A stretch of 64,000 nucleotides of DNA from an uncultured Hellea sp. (lineage in GTDB: Bacteria; Pseudomonadota; Alphaproteobacteria; Caulobacterales; Maricaulaceae), in assembly GCA_938007935.1 (NCBI GenBank), contig CALLMD010000029.1, positions 1 through 64,000 on the forward strand, in the 5' to 3' direction. The first letter of the stretch is position 1, and each line of letters opens with the position of its first letter. Positions 8,909 to 17,640 of this stretch are shown here, piece after piece. Position numbers and translations under genes: made by a program. The notes beneath the pieces were generated by a model, which was not told the origin of the DNA, did not search any database, and saw only the letters and a list, made by a program, of their open reading frames with translations.

Positions 8909-9357
8909 TTTCGGCGCGCTTTAAAGAAGGCTTTTAATAGTGCCGCGCACTCTAGCGCTAAAACGCCGCCTTTTATTTCAGGCCTATGATGACAGGTCGT
9001 TTGCTCAAAGAAACGCACGCCGTTTTCGACTGCGCCGCCTTTAACGTCAGACGCACCGTAAACGACGCGGTCAATCCGCGCATTCGCAATCGCGCCGGCA
9101 CACATCGTACAAGGTTCAAGCGTGACATAGAGCGTCATGCCGCCAAGACGGTAATTTTGTGATGTATAAGCCGCGTCACGCAAAGCAAGCACTTCGGCAT
9201 GTGCCGTTGGGTCACAAATACTAATCGGTGCATTGCCTGTTCGCGCAATAATCTTACCTGCCGCATTGACAATGACGGCCCCGACAGGCACTTCGCCGCG
9301 AGCAGACGCCCCTTGCGCTTCATGCAAGGCTTCGCGCATATAGTCTTCATCAGTCAT
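8905..9357 (-). CDS. tadA: tRNA-specific adenosine deaminase TadA
   Basis: A 150-residue zinc deaminase that converts the wobble adenosine of tRNA-Arg(ACG) to inosine. The zinc site is complete: HAE (H53, E55) and PCTMC (C83, C86). RIDRVVYGASDVKGG downstream is characteristic of TadA rather than cytidine or guanine deaminases. It is divergent from the pseudouridine synthase gene at 9394, leaving only about 36 bases for both promoters. Confidence 0.92.
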   Translation of the reverse strand: MTDEDYMREALHEAQGASARGEVPVGAVIVNAAGKIIARTGNAPISICDPTAHAEVLALRDAAYTSQNYRLGGMTLYVTLEPCTMCAGAIANARIDRVVYGASDVKGGAVENGVRFFEQTTCHHRPEIKGGVLALECAALLKAFFKARRK

Positions 9358-9393
9358 GTGTTCTCTTCGGATGCAGATACAGCAAGGTCAACC

Positions 9394-10386
9394 ATGGAAT
9401 CCAATTCAGGCTTCGAAAAAGAAGGCGGCGAACGCATCGCAAAGTTCCTTGCCCGCTCTGGTGTGGCGTCTCGGCGAGGTTCCGAGCGGCTCATCGAAGA
9501 AGGCCGTATTAAGGTCAATGGTAAAACGCTGACAACAGCAGCCTTTAAAGTCTCCAATAAGGATACTGTTCTCTTTGACAATAAACCAATCGCCGCGAAA
9601 GAACCGCCGCGCTTATGGCGCTATCATAAGCCAGCAGGATTAGTGACCAGTCACAAAGATGAGAAAGGCCGAGAAACCGTCTTTGATAAACTGCCCAAAG
9701 AGCTTGGCCGCGTCATCTCTATCGGGCGGCTTGATATCACCTCCGAAGGATTGTTACTTTTGACCAATGACGGCGAACTTGCGCGCGCTTTGGAACTGCC
9801 CAGCACAGCGTGGCAACGCAAATATCGCGCGCGGGCTTATGGTAAAGTGACTCAAGAGCAGCTTGATACACTTATGAAAGGCATCAAGATTGACGGCGTC
9901 AAGACGGGCCCAATTGAAGCCGAGCTTGAACGTCAAAAAGGCGATAATTGCTGGATTGCCATTACTTTGCGTGAGGGTAAAAACCGTGAGGTCCGCCGCG
10001 CGCTGGATACATTAGGTCTTACCGTTAACCGATTGATACGTATATCTTATGGCCCTTTTCAATTGGGCGGTATTCCCAAGGAAGGCATTGAGGAAATCAA
10101 AGGTAAAACACTTCGCGATCAAGTCGGTCACTTAATTGACATCCCCGAATATGTACCGCCTAGCCAAGGGCAGCGTGGCCGCAAACCCAAACGCGGGACT
10201 CATGCCAGCGCCAAACGCTATGCCAATGATGTTAAACCTAACCGTCCGCGCAAACCCAAAACACCCGCAGAGCCCAAGCCAATGCCGACGGGGCGCGGAA
10301 AATTTGCGCATAAAGCCAAGCCCAAATCGAGAAAGCCTTCTTCTGGAAGACCTTCACATGGTAAGCCCTCAGGACGCCGCAAATAA
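9394..10386 (+). CDS. RluB/RsuA-family rRNA pseudouridine synthase with basic C-terminal tail
   Basis: Start set at the ATG at 9394 (330 residues), which has AAGG seven bases upstream; a longer frame to 9199 runs through tadA and is not credible. It has an S4 RNA-binding domain (about 12-60), then the catalytic domain with GRLDITSEGLLLLTND (111-126; catalytic D114). Residues about 260-330 form a lysine/proline/arginine-rich disordered tail, common in alphaproteobacterial RluB-type enzymes and probably rRNA-binding. The likely target is 23S rRNA near position 2605 by family analogy. Its stop overlaps rsmD (TAATG), so two rRNA-modification genes are coupled. Confidence 0.88.
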   Translation: MESNSGFEKEGGERIAKFLARSGVASRRGSERLIEEGRIKVNGKTLTTAAFKVSNKDTVLFDNKPIAAKEPPRLWRYHKPAGLVTSHKDEKGRETVFDKLPKELGRVISIGRLDITSEGLLLLTNDGELARALELPSTAWQRKYRARAYGKVTQEQLDTLMKGIKIDGVKTGPIEAELERQKGDNCWIAITLREGKNREVRRALDTLGLTVNRLIRISYGPFQLGGIPKEGIEEIKGKTLRDQVGHLIDIPEYVPPSQGQRGRKPKRGTHASAKRYANDVKPNRPRKPKTPAEPKPMPTGRGKFAHKAKPKSRKPSSGRPSHGKPSGRRK

Positions 10387-10946
10387 TGCGTATCGTCTCT
10401 GGCTCTATGCGTGGACGCAATATTGCGACCCCATCAGGGCGTAATACCCGCCCCACAAGCGATCAAACCCGCGAATCCATATTCAATATCCTCGCCCACG
10501 CCGATTGGGCCCCGACCTTAGACGGCGCAATCGTGACAGACATCTTCGCAGGCTCCGGCGCGCTAGGCCTTGAAGCAATTTCCCGCGGGGCAGAATTTTG
10601 CCTTTTTGTCGAGACCGAACCAAAAGCGCGCGCCGCCATACGGCAGAACATAGAGAAAATGGGGCTTTTCGGTAAATGCCGTCTCCACCGTCATGACGCG
10701 ACAAAGCTAAAAATTGCACCGGGCAACCTCCGAGGCCCCTTCACCCATATCTTTATGGACCCGCCCTATAATAAAGGCCTATGGCGGCCAGTCCTTGGTA
10801 AATTGGAAGAGCATAAACTCATAGCCGATGACGGCGTTATTATTCTTGAAGTCTCTAAAGAAGAAGAGATTGAACTGCGCGGTTATGAGGTTTTAGCGGA
10901 CAAAATATGGGGCGCAGCGCGGGTGCTATTCCTTAATAAGTCTTAA
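10386..10946 (+). CDS. rsmD: 16S rRNA (guanine966-N2)-methyltransferase RsmD
   Basis: A 186-residue SAM-dependent methyltransferase. The N-terminal MRIVSGSMRGR is the family hallmark, motif I is DIFAGSGALGLEA (52-64), and the catalytic motif DPPY lies at 125-128. It methylates G966 of 16S rRNA in assembling 30S subunits. It follows the pseudouridine synthase with a one-base stop/start overlap. An AT-rich inverted repeat begins a few bases after its stop. Confidence 0.93.
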   Translation: MRIVSGSMRGRNIATPSGRNTRPTSDQTRESIFNILAHADWAPTLDGAIVTDIFAGSGALGLEAISRGAEFCLFVETEPKARAAIRQNIEKMGLFGKCRLHRHDATKLKIAPGNLRGPFTHIFMDPPYNKGLWRPVLGKLEEHKLIADDGVIILEVSKEEEIELRGYEVLADKIWGAARVLFLNKS

Positions 10947-10951
10947 AGTAT

Positions 10952-10994
10952 TAAACATAGCTATTAATCAGCTATAAATAGTAATGTTTATAAT
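10952..10994 (+). promoter_or_regulatory. AT-rich inverted repeat ending in a TATAAT box
   Basis: Arms at 10952-10965 and 10977-10990 match at 12 of 14 positions around an 11-base centre. TATAAT (10989-10994) overlaps the right arm and lies eight bases before the ATG at 11003, so a transcript from it would be leaderless or nearly so; no convincing -35 or ribosome site is visible. The repeat could be an operator or a weak rsmD terminator, although it has no long T run. Confidence 0.4.
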
Positions 10995-11002
10995 ACATCC
11001 CT

Positions 11003-12388
11003 ATGTTGGTGAGACACATATTGCTAGGGTGCACTGCCCTCATATGGGCGCCTATGGCCTATGGGCAAGTGCTTACGACCGATCTTGAAATCAAGCTCGT
11101 CCCCAATGTCGGCGCGGGCTGGACAACGGTAGCCCTTGAAAACACATATTCAGATGCCATCATTGTGTGTAGCTATGTCCTGCCCAGCTCATTAGCCCCG
11201 CCCGCTGTTACGCGCATTCAAAATATCACGGCCACAAGTTTTCAGCTCCGCATTCAGCAGTTTGAAAATAGCTCGATTGTCACGGCAGGCGATGTTCACT
11301 GCATCATTGCCGATGAAGGTCCGTATAATAGCGGGGGCCTAAAATATGAAGCCCGTAAAGTCATTTCAACAAATACAAGCGGGCAAGTCGTTCCTGGCAA
11401 TTGGGGCATAGCCAATACAGAAGATGTGTCGACCGCTGTAACACAAACATATGCCGACCCCCATGTTATCGGACAAGTCATGTCATTTGCGGATGCCAGA
11501 GCCAGTACATTTTGGAATAATGATTGCGACACACGTTCTAATCCAGCCTTTCTCTCTGGGCAAAGCGACGGAATTTGTGTCGGCAAGCAAATTGGCCAAA
11601 TCAATAGTACGCGAAATGATGAAACCATTGGTTACATCGTGATCGAGGCAGGCACGGGTACCGTCAATGACATTACATTCGCAACCGCCCTAGGCGCCGA
11701 TAGCGGAGCGGGTGTTGGAAACGCGCCGCCTTATAGCTATTCTCCAACAGGTGATTTTGACACTGGCGTCGTGTCCCTCTCGGCGATGGATGGTGGTCAT
11801 GGCGGCTGGGCAACTTTATACGGGGCTGACCCCCTACCCCCAAACCAAATCAACTGGGCGATAGACGAAGAAACAGTTGCTGGAGATACCACGCGAACAC
11901 ATACGAATGAGAACGTGGCTTACTGGGTTTTCGACGTCAACCAAAGCGCCAAGCTCGAAGCCAAAAAAGGCGTTAGCATCTATAGCGCAAGCGCCAGCCC
12001 TTATGCCATTCCCGGCTCCGAAGTTATTTATGAAATCAAAGCTGCAAATGGCGGCTCTGGCCCTGTGGATACGAATTCGCTCTTTTTCGTCGACTCTCTA
12101 CCTCCCGAAGTTACATTTTATAATGGCGACATTGATGATGGTGGCCCTTTAACTGGCGTCGTCGATTTCGACCCCGTCAATAGCGGCCTCACCTTTACCG
12201 AGGCTACGGATTTAGGCTTCTCAAATGCGGTCACCAAACCCACAAGTTTCGCGGGCTGTACCTATACACCATCTGCGGGTTACGACCCCAATGTCACCTT
12301 CATATGTTTCGCTCCGAAAGGCGCGATGAGCGAAGGCACGATTACGTCTTCTGAATTCAGCGTGAAGTTTCGGGCTTTGGTCGAGTAA
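11003..12388 (+). CDS. Secreted protein with H-type-lectin-like repeats and a DUF11-like C-terminal domain
   Basis: A 461-residue exported protein: signal peptide 1-21 (MLVRHILLGCTALIWAPMAYG), then two copies of a beta-rich unit. The first (about 27-110) runs from the WTTVALENTYSDAIIVCSY segment; the second (about 140-320) includes an ETIGYIVIEAG segment and ends VAYWVFD. Such segments occur in surface and adhesion-type proteins. Residues about 330-460 resemble the conserved-repeat DUF11 domain (SVYSASASPYAIPGSE-like to FSVKFRAL). No catalytic residues, LPXTG or anchor are seen. It begins an accessory stretch between rsmD and mutL. Function unknown; a surface or extracellular binding role is inference. 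Confidence 0.7.
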   Translation: MLVRHILLGCTALIWAPMAYGQVLTTDLEIKLVPNVGAGWTTVALENTYSDAIIVCSYVLPSSLAPPAVTRIQNITATSFQLRIQQFENSSIVTAGDVHCIIADEGPYNSGGLKYEARKVISTNTSGQVVPGNWGIANTEDVSTAVTQTYADPHVIGQVMSFADARASTFWNNDCDTRSNPAFLSGQSDGICVGKQIGQINSTRNDETIGYIVIEAGTGTVNDITFATALGADSGAGVGNAPPYSYSPTGDFDTGVVSLSAMDGGHGGWATLYGADPLPPNQINWAIDEETVAGDTTRTHTNENVAYWVFDVNQSAKLEAKKGVSIYSASASPYAIPGSEVIYEIKAANGGSGPVDTNSLFFVDSLPPEVTFYNGDIDDGGPLTGVVDFDPVNSGLTFTEATDLGFSNAVTKPTSFAGCTYTPSAGYDPNVTFICFAPKGAMSEGTITSSEFSVKFRALVE

Positions 12389-12651
12389 TCCAAAACAAGA
12401 CGGATTTACCCTGTCGTCAGACTCGGATTTTAAAAAAAATCCGCGAAAATATACCCACTCTCCAACGCAGGTTGGGTTGGCGGGCGGCAACCTGCCAACA
12501 AAAAGTGGACAGTCCGCAGAGTCAGATACCCTGATGGAGTACCAAAATAAAAAAGATGTTTTACAAGGCCCTAACCCTGCGGCGATGATTGTTAAGTAGC
12601 GGTCTCTTCGACTTTCCCGCAGTTACACCCGTACACGACCTCAATTTCCAA
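12389..12651. other. Gene-free region with GC-rich hairpins upstream of repeat copy B
   Basis: No credible gene. A perfect 8-bp AT-rich hairpin (12424-12431 with 12436-12443, loop AAAA) lies 36 bases after the upstream stop but is not followed by T residues. GTTGGC (12476-12481) can pair with GCCAAC (12494-12499), and CAGGTTG (12469-12475) with CAACCTG (12488-12494) as an alternative. This may be the 5' part of the RNA-like element whose conserved half begins at 12652; copy A cannot show it because the window starts there. Confidence 0.4.
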
Positions 12652-12890
12652 GTCGCTAAGTGCAGCGGTCAGACTCCTCTACAAAGACCCGGCACCTCAA
12701 TGGACGTTAACCCATTGCGCTCAGTCTCATCGTCCCATTCAACAGAAAGTAACGTACTCTTACCTGTCCGTATGAATGAAAACTTAAATCATCGAGGATA
12801 GTTTCCCGATGACACAAGAAATATAGACCAGTTTTGGTAATTGAGGATTAATCTCTATATTTTGCTGATAAGCGATTGAAATTTAATAGA
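12652..12890. repeat. Structured intergenic repeat, copy B
   Basis: Partner of bases 1-250. Conserved blocks occur in the same order: GTCGCTA (12652-12658), the block ending GACCCGGCA (12682-12694), 18 identical bases at 12718-12735, 37 bases with one difference at 12790-12826, and 16 identical bases at 12842-12857. The stem CAATGG (12698-12703) / CCATTG (12712-12717) with an 8-base loop replaces TTGCGG/CCGCAA of copy A. After it, AGGAG (12909-12913) can pair with CTCCT (12927-12931). It lies 107 bases upstream of the cadherin lipoprotein gene, but copy A is not upstream of a plus-strand gene, so a cis-leader role is not general. A 70-codon frame across it is rejected as coding. Confidence 0.75.
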
Positions 12891-12996
12891 AAAAATTCCG
12901 TATAAATAAGGAGTGATGCTAAGTCTCTCCTATACGTAAATCGCCTCAAGATTACATTTTACTAGGATAACTTTAAATAGCATGATATGAAAGAGC

Positions 12997-15183
12997 ATGG
13001 TTAGTTTTGCGCAACTGAAAATATTTTTCTTAGGTATATTAACTGCTGTTTGGTTGTCCGCCTGTGGAGGTAGCAGCAATTCAAGCACTACTGTTGTGAG
13101 TGCGGCCCCTCCGCCTGTCGTTAACCAATCTCCGCAATTTACATCTGCTGTAAGCACATCAACCGAAGAGAATATATCTGGGACGGTTTACACGGCTACG
13201 GCAACGGATGCAGATAATGATAGTTTGACTTTTAATCTGGTTACTTCCGATGACATGGATTTGTTTAGTATTACATCAACAGGCGAGCTTGGATTTAAGA
13301 ATGACCCTGATTTTGAGAATTCTACAGATGCCAATGGCGATAATGTGTATAATGTCACCATAGAGGTCACAGATGGCACAAATACGGTTTCACAAAATGT
13401 TTCCATAACCGTGACTAATGTGGCCGAAAAACCCGTTTTTACTTCAAGTAACGCTATCACCACAAAAGAAAATGCAGGAGGCGTCTTTTTCAAAGTAACC
13501 GCTCGAGATGACGAAAATGACAGCCTAACCTACAGTTTAATCTCTGGCGACGATATTGGCAGCTTATCAATAAACTCTGTGACAGGCGAGCTAAGCTTCG
13601 TTAACGCACCTAACTTTGAAGAGCCACAAGACTCTGACTCTGACAACACTTATTTAGTCACAATCCAAGCCTCAGATGGAACATTGACCGAGATACAAGA
13701 TTTTACGGTGTCAGTGACGGATGCAGTTGAACCTTTTAATGCCAAAGGATTAGCAACATTTGACCAGATTCCTGATATTAGTAAGATTTCAACCATAAAT
13801 ATTGGCTCTCGGGCTCACTTAGTTATTAGTTCGGTCAGAAGTATAACATTAATACCCGCCCCAACCTTGTCTGATCCCACAACCTACATAACGATAACCG
13901 GGGCTGGGGTTATTGATCATCATATACTAGATTTTGATAACGATACTCAATCGGATTTATTTTTACTAAGTCCATCCCGGCATAATCCCTTCGGGCCAAA
14001 TGGAAGAACTCCATATGACATGGCTCTCATTTTAGGCACAAGCTTAGAAAAGTTGACAGCCGGAACCTATCCAATACAAGAGCTTGTTGACAATAATGAA
14101 GCATTTGCTTTCATTGATCACCTTGCAAGTACGAATTCTCAGATTAAAGGTGATTTTTTTCAAGATTTCAATAAAGATGGGTATGATGACTTGGTGTTGT
14201 CAAATACTTCCGTTGCACGATCTATTATTCTAGGTCGTGATTTATCAGAGCAACCTAATACAATCTCTCTAGAAGATTATGCAGCTGAAGGCCACCTTAT
14301 CAGATTAAGTAGCGAAGGGAACCTAATTTTTCCTTCTGGTGAGCATTTATCCATAATTGACGATATTGATGGCGATGGTATCAGTGAAGTATTATTCTAT
14401 CGACTCACTGAACGGATTTCCTCTCCCGAACTTTTCTTTCCCTTTGATGCATATATTTTGTCAGGTAAAAAAATATTAGATCACCCGGATCGTAATCAAG
14501 TCATTTTTGGCATTTTTGGTCTTAACGAAAATCTCGGCGTAGGGATTAGGATAGTTGAAAATAATGGTGGAAGTCGTTCGCCCTTAAATATTATGGGGTC
14601 AGGGGTTCACTTATCGCAAGGACAATCTGACATAGTCATCGGAAGGAAAGAAAGTGTGCAACACGGACCATCCCCAGATGAACAGGATGTTATCCTCATT
14701 GATGGATCATATGTTAAAGATTTATTACTAAATAATCCAAGCTCACTTACCACTTTCGAAGATGCTGTACAAAATTCATCTGTTGTAACATTCAGACTCC
14801 CTACAAACGAACCTGAGTATATATCTGTCCCTGATATGGATGGAGATGGAAAAGAAGAAATAGCATTAGCATTTCCATTTCGAAATCAGATTATATTTAG
14901 TCAGGATTTAAAAAATCATGCCTCTAACCCTGTGGATTTAACGGATATTGAAGAGCCAAGCCTTGTGTTTCAGATAAATCATGAAGACACACCGGGATTG
15001 TTCTTATTAAGGTCAGTGATAGATATAGATAATGACGGAGTCGTTGACTTTATCTTTAGGACAGAGGTACGCCTACTCAATGATTTTACATTTGAGCCCC
15101 TTAGTTTCATCGTTTCAGGCGCCGAAATTCTCCGTTTAAAAGCAGAGGGACGCTCAGAAGTTTCCATATCTGAGCTACAATAA
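12997..15183 (+). CDS. Cadherin-like / FG-GAP repeat lipoprotein
   Basis: A 728-residue predicted lipoprotein with lipobox LSAC (Cys23) followed by a Ser/Pro-rich linker. Two cadherin-like repeats follow (about 45-142 and 145-242), each with the DxDxDSLTF/DENDSLTY calcium-type loop and a TGELxF strand. The rest (about 245-728) carries FG-GAP/VCBS-type calcium loops, including DFDNDTQSD, DFNKDGYDD, DIDGDGISE, DMDGDGKEE and DIDNDGVVD, which suggest a beta-propeller. The architecture fits a surface adhesin or polysaccharide-binding protein. Base composition is clearly more AT-rich than mutL or rsmD, a sign of recent transfer. ATG at 12997 is preceded by GAAAGAG. Confidence 0.8.
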   Translation: MVSFAQLKIFFLGILTAVWLSACGGSSNSSTTVVSAAPPPVVNQSPQFTSAVSTSTEENISGTVYTATATDADNDSLTFNLVTSDDMDLFSITSTGELGFKNDPDFENSTDANGDNVYNVTIEVTDGTNTVSQNVSITVTNVAEKPVFTSSNAITTKENAGGVFFKVTARDDENDSLTYSLISGDDIGSLSINSVTGELSFVNAPNFEEPQDSDSDNTYLVTIQASDGTLTEIQDFTVSVTDAVEPFNAKGLATFDQIPDISKISTINIGSRAHLVISSVRSITLIPAPTLSDPTTYITITGAGVIDHHILDFDNDTQSDLFLLSPSRHNPFGPNGRTPYDMALILGTSLEKLTAGTYPIQELVDNNEAFAFIDHLASTNSQIKGDFFQDFNKDGYDDLVLSNTSVARSIILGRDLSEQPNTISLEDYAAEGHLIRLSSEGNLIFPSGEHLSIIDDIDGDGISEVLFYRLTERISSPELFFPFDAYILSGKKILDHPDRNQVIFGIFGLNENLGVGIRIVENNGGSRSPLNIMGSGVHLSQGQSDIVIGRKESVQHGPSPDEQDVILIDGSYVKDLLLNNPSSLTTFEDAVQNSSVVTFRLPTNEPEYISVPDMDGDGKEEIALAFPFRNQIIFSQDLKNHASNPVDLTDIEEPSLVFQINHEDTPGLFLLRSVIDIDNDGVVDFIFRTEVRLLNDFTFEPLSFIVSGAEILRLKAEGRSEVSISELQ

Positions 15184-15241
15184 TACATAGCCAGACTAAG
15201 CTATAATGCTGATTTTACACAGTTAGCTAGACTAGCATTAA

Positions 15242-15288
15242 TCACCGCTGCCCAAATAGCCGTCAATATCGGCAAGATTTCACTCTAC
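15242..15288 (-). repeat. Decayed duplicate of the mutL 3' end
   Basis: Bases 15242-15288 align with 15765-15811, the last 15 codons and stop of mutL, with roughly 38 matches in 47 and a one-base deletion. Read on the minus strand the remnant gives LADI, a frameshift, then RLFGQR and a stop, against [11 protein letters not shown] and a stop in intact mutL. The far end of the remnant covers the GNAT stop codon, so the GNAT gene lies exactly between the two copies. Confidence 0.75.
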
Positions 15289-15749
15289 TCATCAAGGTTT
15301 AACCGCATTTCGAGCATATGCGGCTTAAAACCTACTTTTTCATAGGCTCTTACCGCGGGCGCATTATCTGGATAAACTGTAAGGTGAACATCTGGCAAAT
15401 TGTTCTCCTTCGCCCACCCAAAAAGATGGTTTAAGATCTTCTTATTAATCCTTTTTCCACGGTAGTCGGGGTCAACATAGAGAAAGCCGATAAAGGCGTG
15501 ATAGTCATGGCTGACATAAGGGAGTGAACGTTTTTTCGTAACATATCCAGAGGCAATTAATTTGCCCTCAATCTCTGCGACAGCAACCTCAGAATCCTGC
15601 GAAACTATCTTTTCGTGGATATCATAATAGCTGATGGGGTCTGGCTTTAGCGTATCATCAAAAGGGCGTTCTGCGCTCACAATGCCTTGTTCGAAAGTGG
15701 CAAGGATTGGCAAATCATCCTCAGTGGCCGAACGAATGATGATATTCAT
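15285..15749 (-). CDS. GNAT-family N-acetyltransferase
   Basis: A 154-residue acetyl-CoA-dependent acetyltransferase. The core is recognisable: the SGYVTKKRSLPY strand, GFLYVDPDYRGKRINKKIL (motif A, acetyl-CoA binding, about 89-107), and DNAPAVRAYEKVGFKP (motif B, about 127-142). The acceptor cannot be deduced. It lies 15 bases downstream of the mutL stop in the same direction and is bracketed by mutL and the decayed mutL-end copy, so it looks like cargo added behind mutL. Confidence 0.88.
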   Translation of the reverse strand: MNIIIRSATEDDLPILATFEQGIVSAERPFDDTLKPDPISYYDIHEKIVSQDSEVAVAEIEGKLIASGYVTKKRSLPYVSHDYHAFIGFLYVDPDYRGKRINKKILNHLFGWAKENNLPDVHLTVYPDNAPAVRAYEKVGFKPHMLEMRLNLDE

Positions 15750-15764
15750 TTCAATCTCCGCACT

Positions 15765-17639
15765 TCACCGTCGCCCAAATAGCCGTTCAATATCGGCGAG
15801 TTTTAGCTCTACATAGGTCGGGCGGCCGTGATTACATTGCCCTGAATGCGGGGTGTCTTCCATCTGCCGTAGCAGCGCATTCATTTCGGCTCCGTTGAGC
15901 CTGCGCCCCGCCCGCACCGAGCCATGACAGGCCATAGTACCGCAAACATGCTCGAATTTCTCTTTTAGGCTTAAGGCTTCGTCATATTCGCTAATATCAT
16001 CGGCCAGGTCGCGCAGCAGGCTTTGGATATTCATTTCCCCCAAAAGTGCGGGGGTTTCACGCACGGCAACAGCCCCTGTGCCGAAAGGCTCTATAACTAA
16101 TCCCATTTCTGCGAGCTCTTCTGCGCGGGCCAGCACACGGACCGCATCGGTTTCGCCTAAGTCAACTATATCAGGGATGAGCAAAGCTTGGCGCTCGACG
16201 CCTTGGCCCGCCATGGCCGTTTTCATGCGCTCATAGACAAGGCGTTCATGGGCGGCATGTTGATCAACAATCACAATGCCGTCCTGCGTTTGCGCAACCA
16301 CATAGGTTTCATGAAGCTGCGCTCGCGCCGCGCCTAAAGGATTGGCTGTAAAGTCTTGTTTTTCATGATGATTATCATGCGCATAGCCTTCGCCATGCTC
16401 TTCAACTTTTGCAGAAAAGCCATAATCATTGGCTGTCATTCCAGCAGCTATTTGGCCATCGACAAGAGGCTGCATCGCGGGGTCATGGCGATAAGGCGCA
16501 GGCGCGCCATTATAGGGGCGGTTATAATTTTGCTGAAAGGCATATTGTGGTTGCTCGGCTTGAATTTTACCTAGCGCATAATCGGATACTGTCGTGCTGG
16601 CCCGGTGGCCCGCCGCGGCAAGGCTATGTCGTAGCGCCGAGACGATAAGCCCGCGCACAAGCCCCGGATTGCGAAAGCGTACTTCGCTTTTGGCAGGATG
16701 GACATTTACGTCAACATGATCGCTGGGCAAATCAATATAGAGCGCGACAACGGGGTAGCGGTCACGGGCGAGGAAGTCCTGATAGGCCCCGCGCACCGCG
16801 CCGTGGAGCAGCTTATCTCGCACGGGGCGTCCATTGACGAAAAGATACTGATGCTGTGCATTACCGCGCGAATAGGTCGGCAGGCCTGCGAATCCCGTTA
16901 AGTGAATCCCCTCGCGCTCTTTGTCGATTTCTATGGCGTTATCGCCAAAATCTGCGCCGAGTATGGAGGCAAGCCTTGCGAGGCGGCCCTCTTGGTCACC
17001 GCTTTGGCGCGCCACTTTAAGCGTGATGCGATTGCCATTGCTTAAGCTCATGCCGACAGCGGGGTTTGCCATGGCAAGGCGTTTAACAATATCGGAAATC
17101 GCTAGCGTTTCTGAGCGTTCAGATTTTAGGAATTTTAACCGCGCTGGCGTGGCATAAAATAAATCGCGCACATCAACCCGCGTGCCATGCATCGCAAATC
17201 GCGGCGCAGGTTTGGGCTTTGTCTCGGCCCCGCCTTCAACGGATATCTCCCACGCACTATCATCGCTCTCGGTCTGGGTCGTAATCGTTAGGCGCGCAAT
17301 AGAGCCAATGGAGGGCAAAGCCTCGCCGCGAAAACCCATAGTCCCGATATTAAGCAGGTCCCACTCCCCCGCATCATTAGGCGAGAGTTTGGAAGTTGCA
17401 TGTCGCTCTATCGCGATAGGCAGTTCCTCGCGGCTCATGCCCTTGCCATCATCTGTAATGGTGATAACCGCGCGCCCGCCATCTTCATAGCGGATATCAA
17501 CTTGGCTTGCCCCCGCATCAATTGCGTTCTCGACAAGCTCCTTTATCACGCTGGCGGGGCGCTCTACAACCTCACCCGCCGCGATACGGTTGACAGTTTG
17601 CGGCGGAAGGCGGCGAATCGATATTGGGGTATGAGCCAT
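15765..17639 (-). CDS. mutL: DNA mismatch repair protein MutL with endonuclease motif
   Basis: A 624-residue protein: GHKL ATPase domain ([28 protein letters not shown]) and a C-terminal dimerisation/nuclease domain. The metal-binding endonuclease motif DQHA-x2-E-x4-E is present ([12 protein letters not shown]), as are [12 protein letters not shown] and CNHGRP, so this MutL should nick DNA itself, as in bacteria lacking MutH. The middle region (about 340-440) is low-complexity linker. The only reasonable start is ATG 17639, which is one base after the T run of a terminator-like hairpin and has no ribosome-binding site. Confidence 0.95.
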   Translation of the reverse strand: MAHTPISIRRLPPQTVNRIAAGEVVERPASVIKELVENAIDAGASQVDIRYEDGGRAVITITDDGKGMSREELPIAIERHATSKLSPNDAGEWDLLNIGTMGFRGEALPSIGSIARLTITTQTESDDSAWEISVEGGAETKPKPAPRFAMHGTRVDVRDLFYATPARLKFLKSERSETLAISDIVKRLAMANPAVGMSLSNGNRITLKVARQSGDQEGRLARLASILGADFGDNAIEIDKEREGIHLTGFAGLPTYSRGNAQHQYLFVNGRPVRDKLLHGAVRGAYQDFLARDRYPVVALYIDLPSDHVDVNVHPAKSEVRFRNPGLVRGLIVSALRHSLAAAGHRASTTVSDYALGKIQAEQPQYAFQQNYNRPYNGAPAPYRHDPAMQPLVDGQIAAGMTANDYGFSAKVEEHGEGYAHDNHHEKQDFTANPLGAARAQLHETYVVAQTQDGIVIVDQHAAHERLVYERMKTAMAGQGVERQALLIPDIVDLGETDAVRVLARAEELAEMGLVIEPFGTGAVAVRETPALLGEMNIQSLLRDLADDISEYDEALSLKEKFEHVCGTMACHGSVRAGRRLNGAEMNALLRQMEDTPHSGQCNHGRPTYVELKLADIERLFGRR

Positions 17640-17640
17640 T

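Noticed and set aside
9199-9393. N-terminal extension of the pseudouridine synthase
   Set aside because: It lies entirely over tadA on the other strand, is not protein-like, and a good ATG with ribosome site exists at 9394.
12424-12443. Perfect AT-rich hairpin after the secreted-protein gene as a terminator
   Set aside because: The stem is mostly A-T and no T run follows on either useful side; at most a weak signal.
12589-12801. A 70-codon plus-strand open frame across repeat copy B
   Set aside because: The compensatory stem changes and the lack of the same frame in copy A show that RNA structure, not protein, is conserved.
15184-15241. Short imperfect direct repeat (AGCCAGACTAAGC and AGCTAGACTAGC)
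   Set aside because: Too short and imperfect to interpret; perhaps further decay near the mutL scar.
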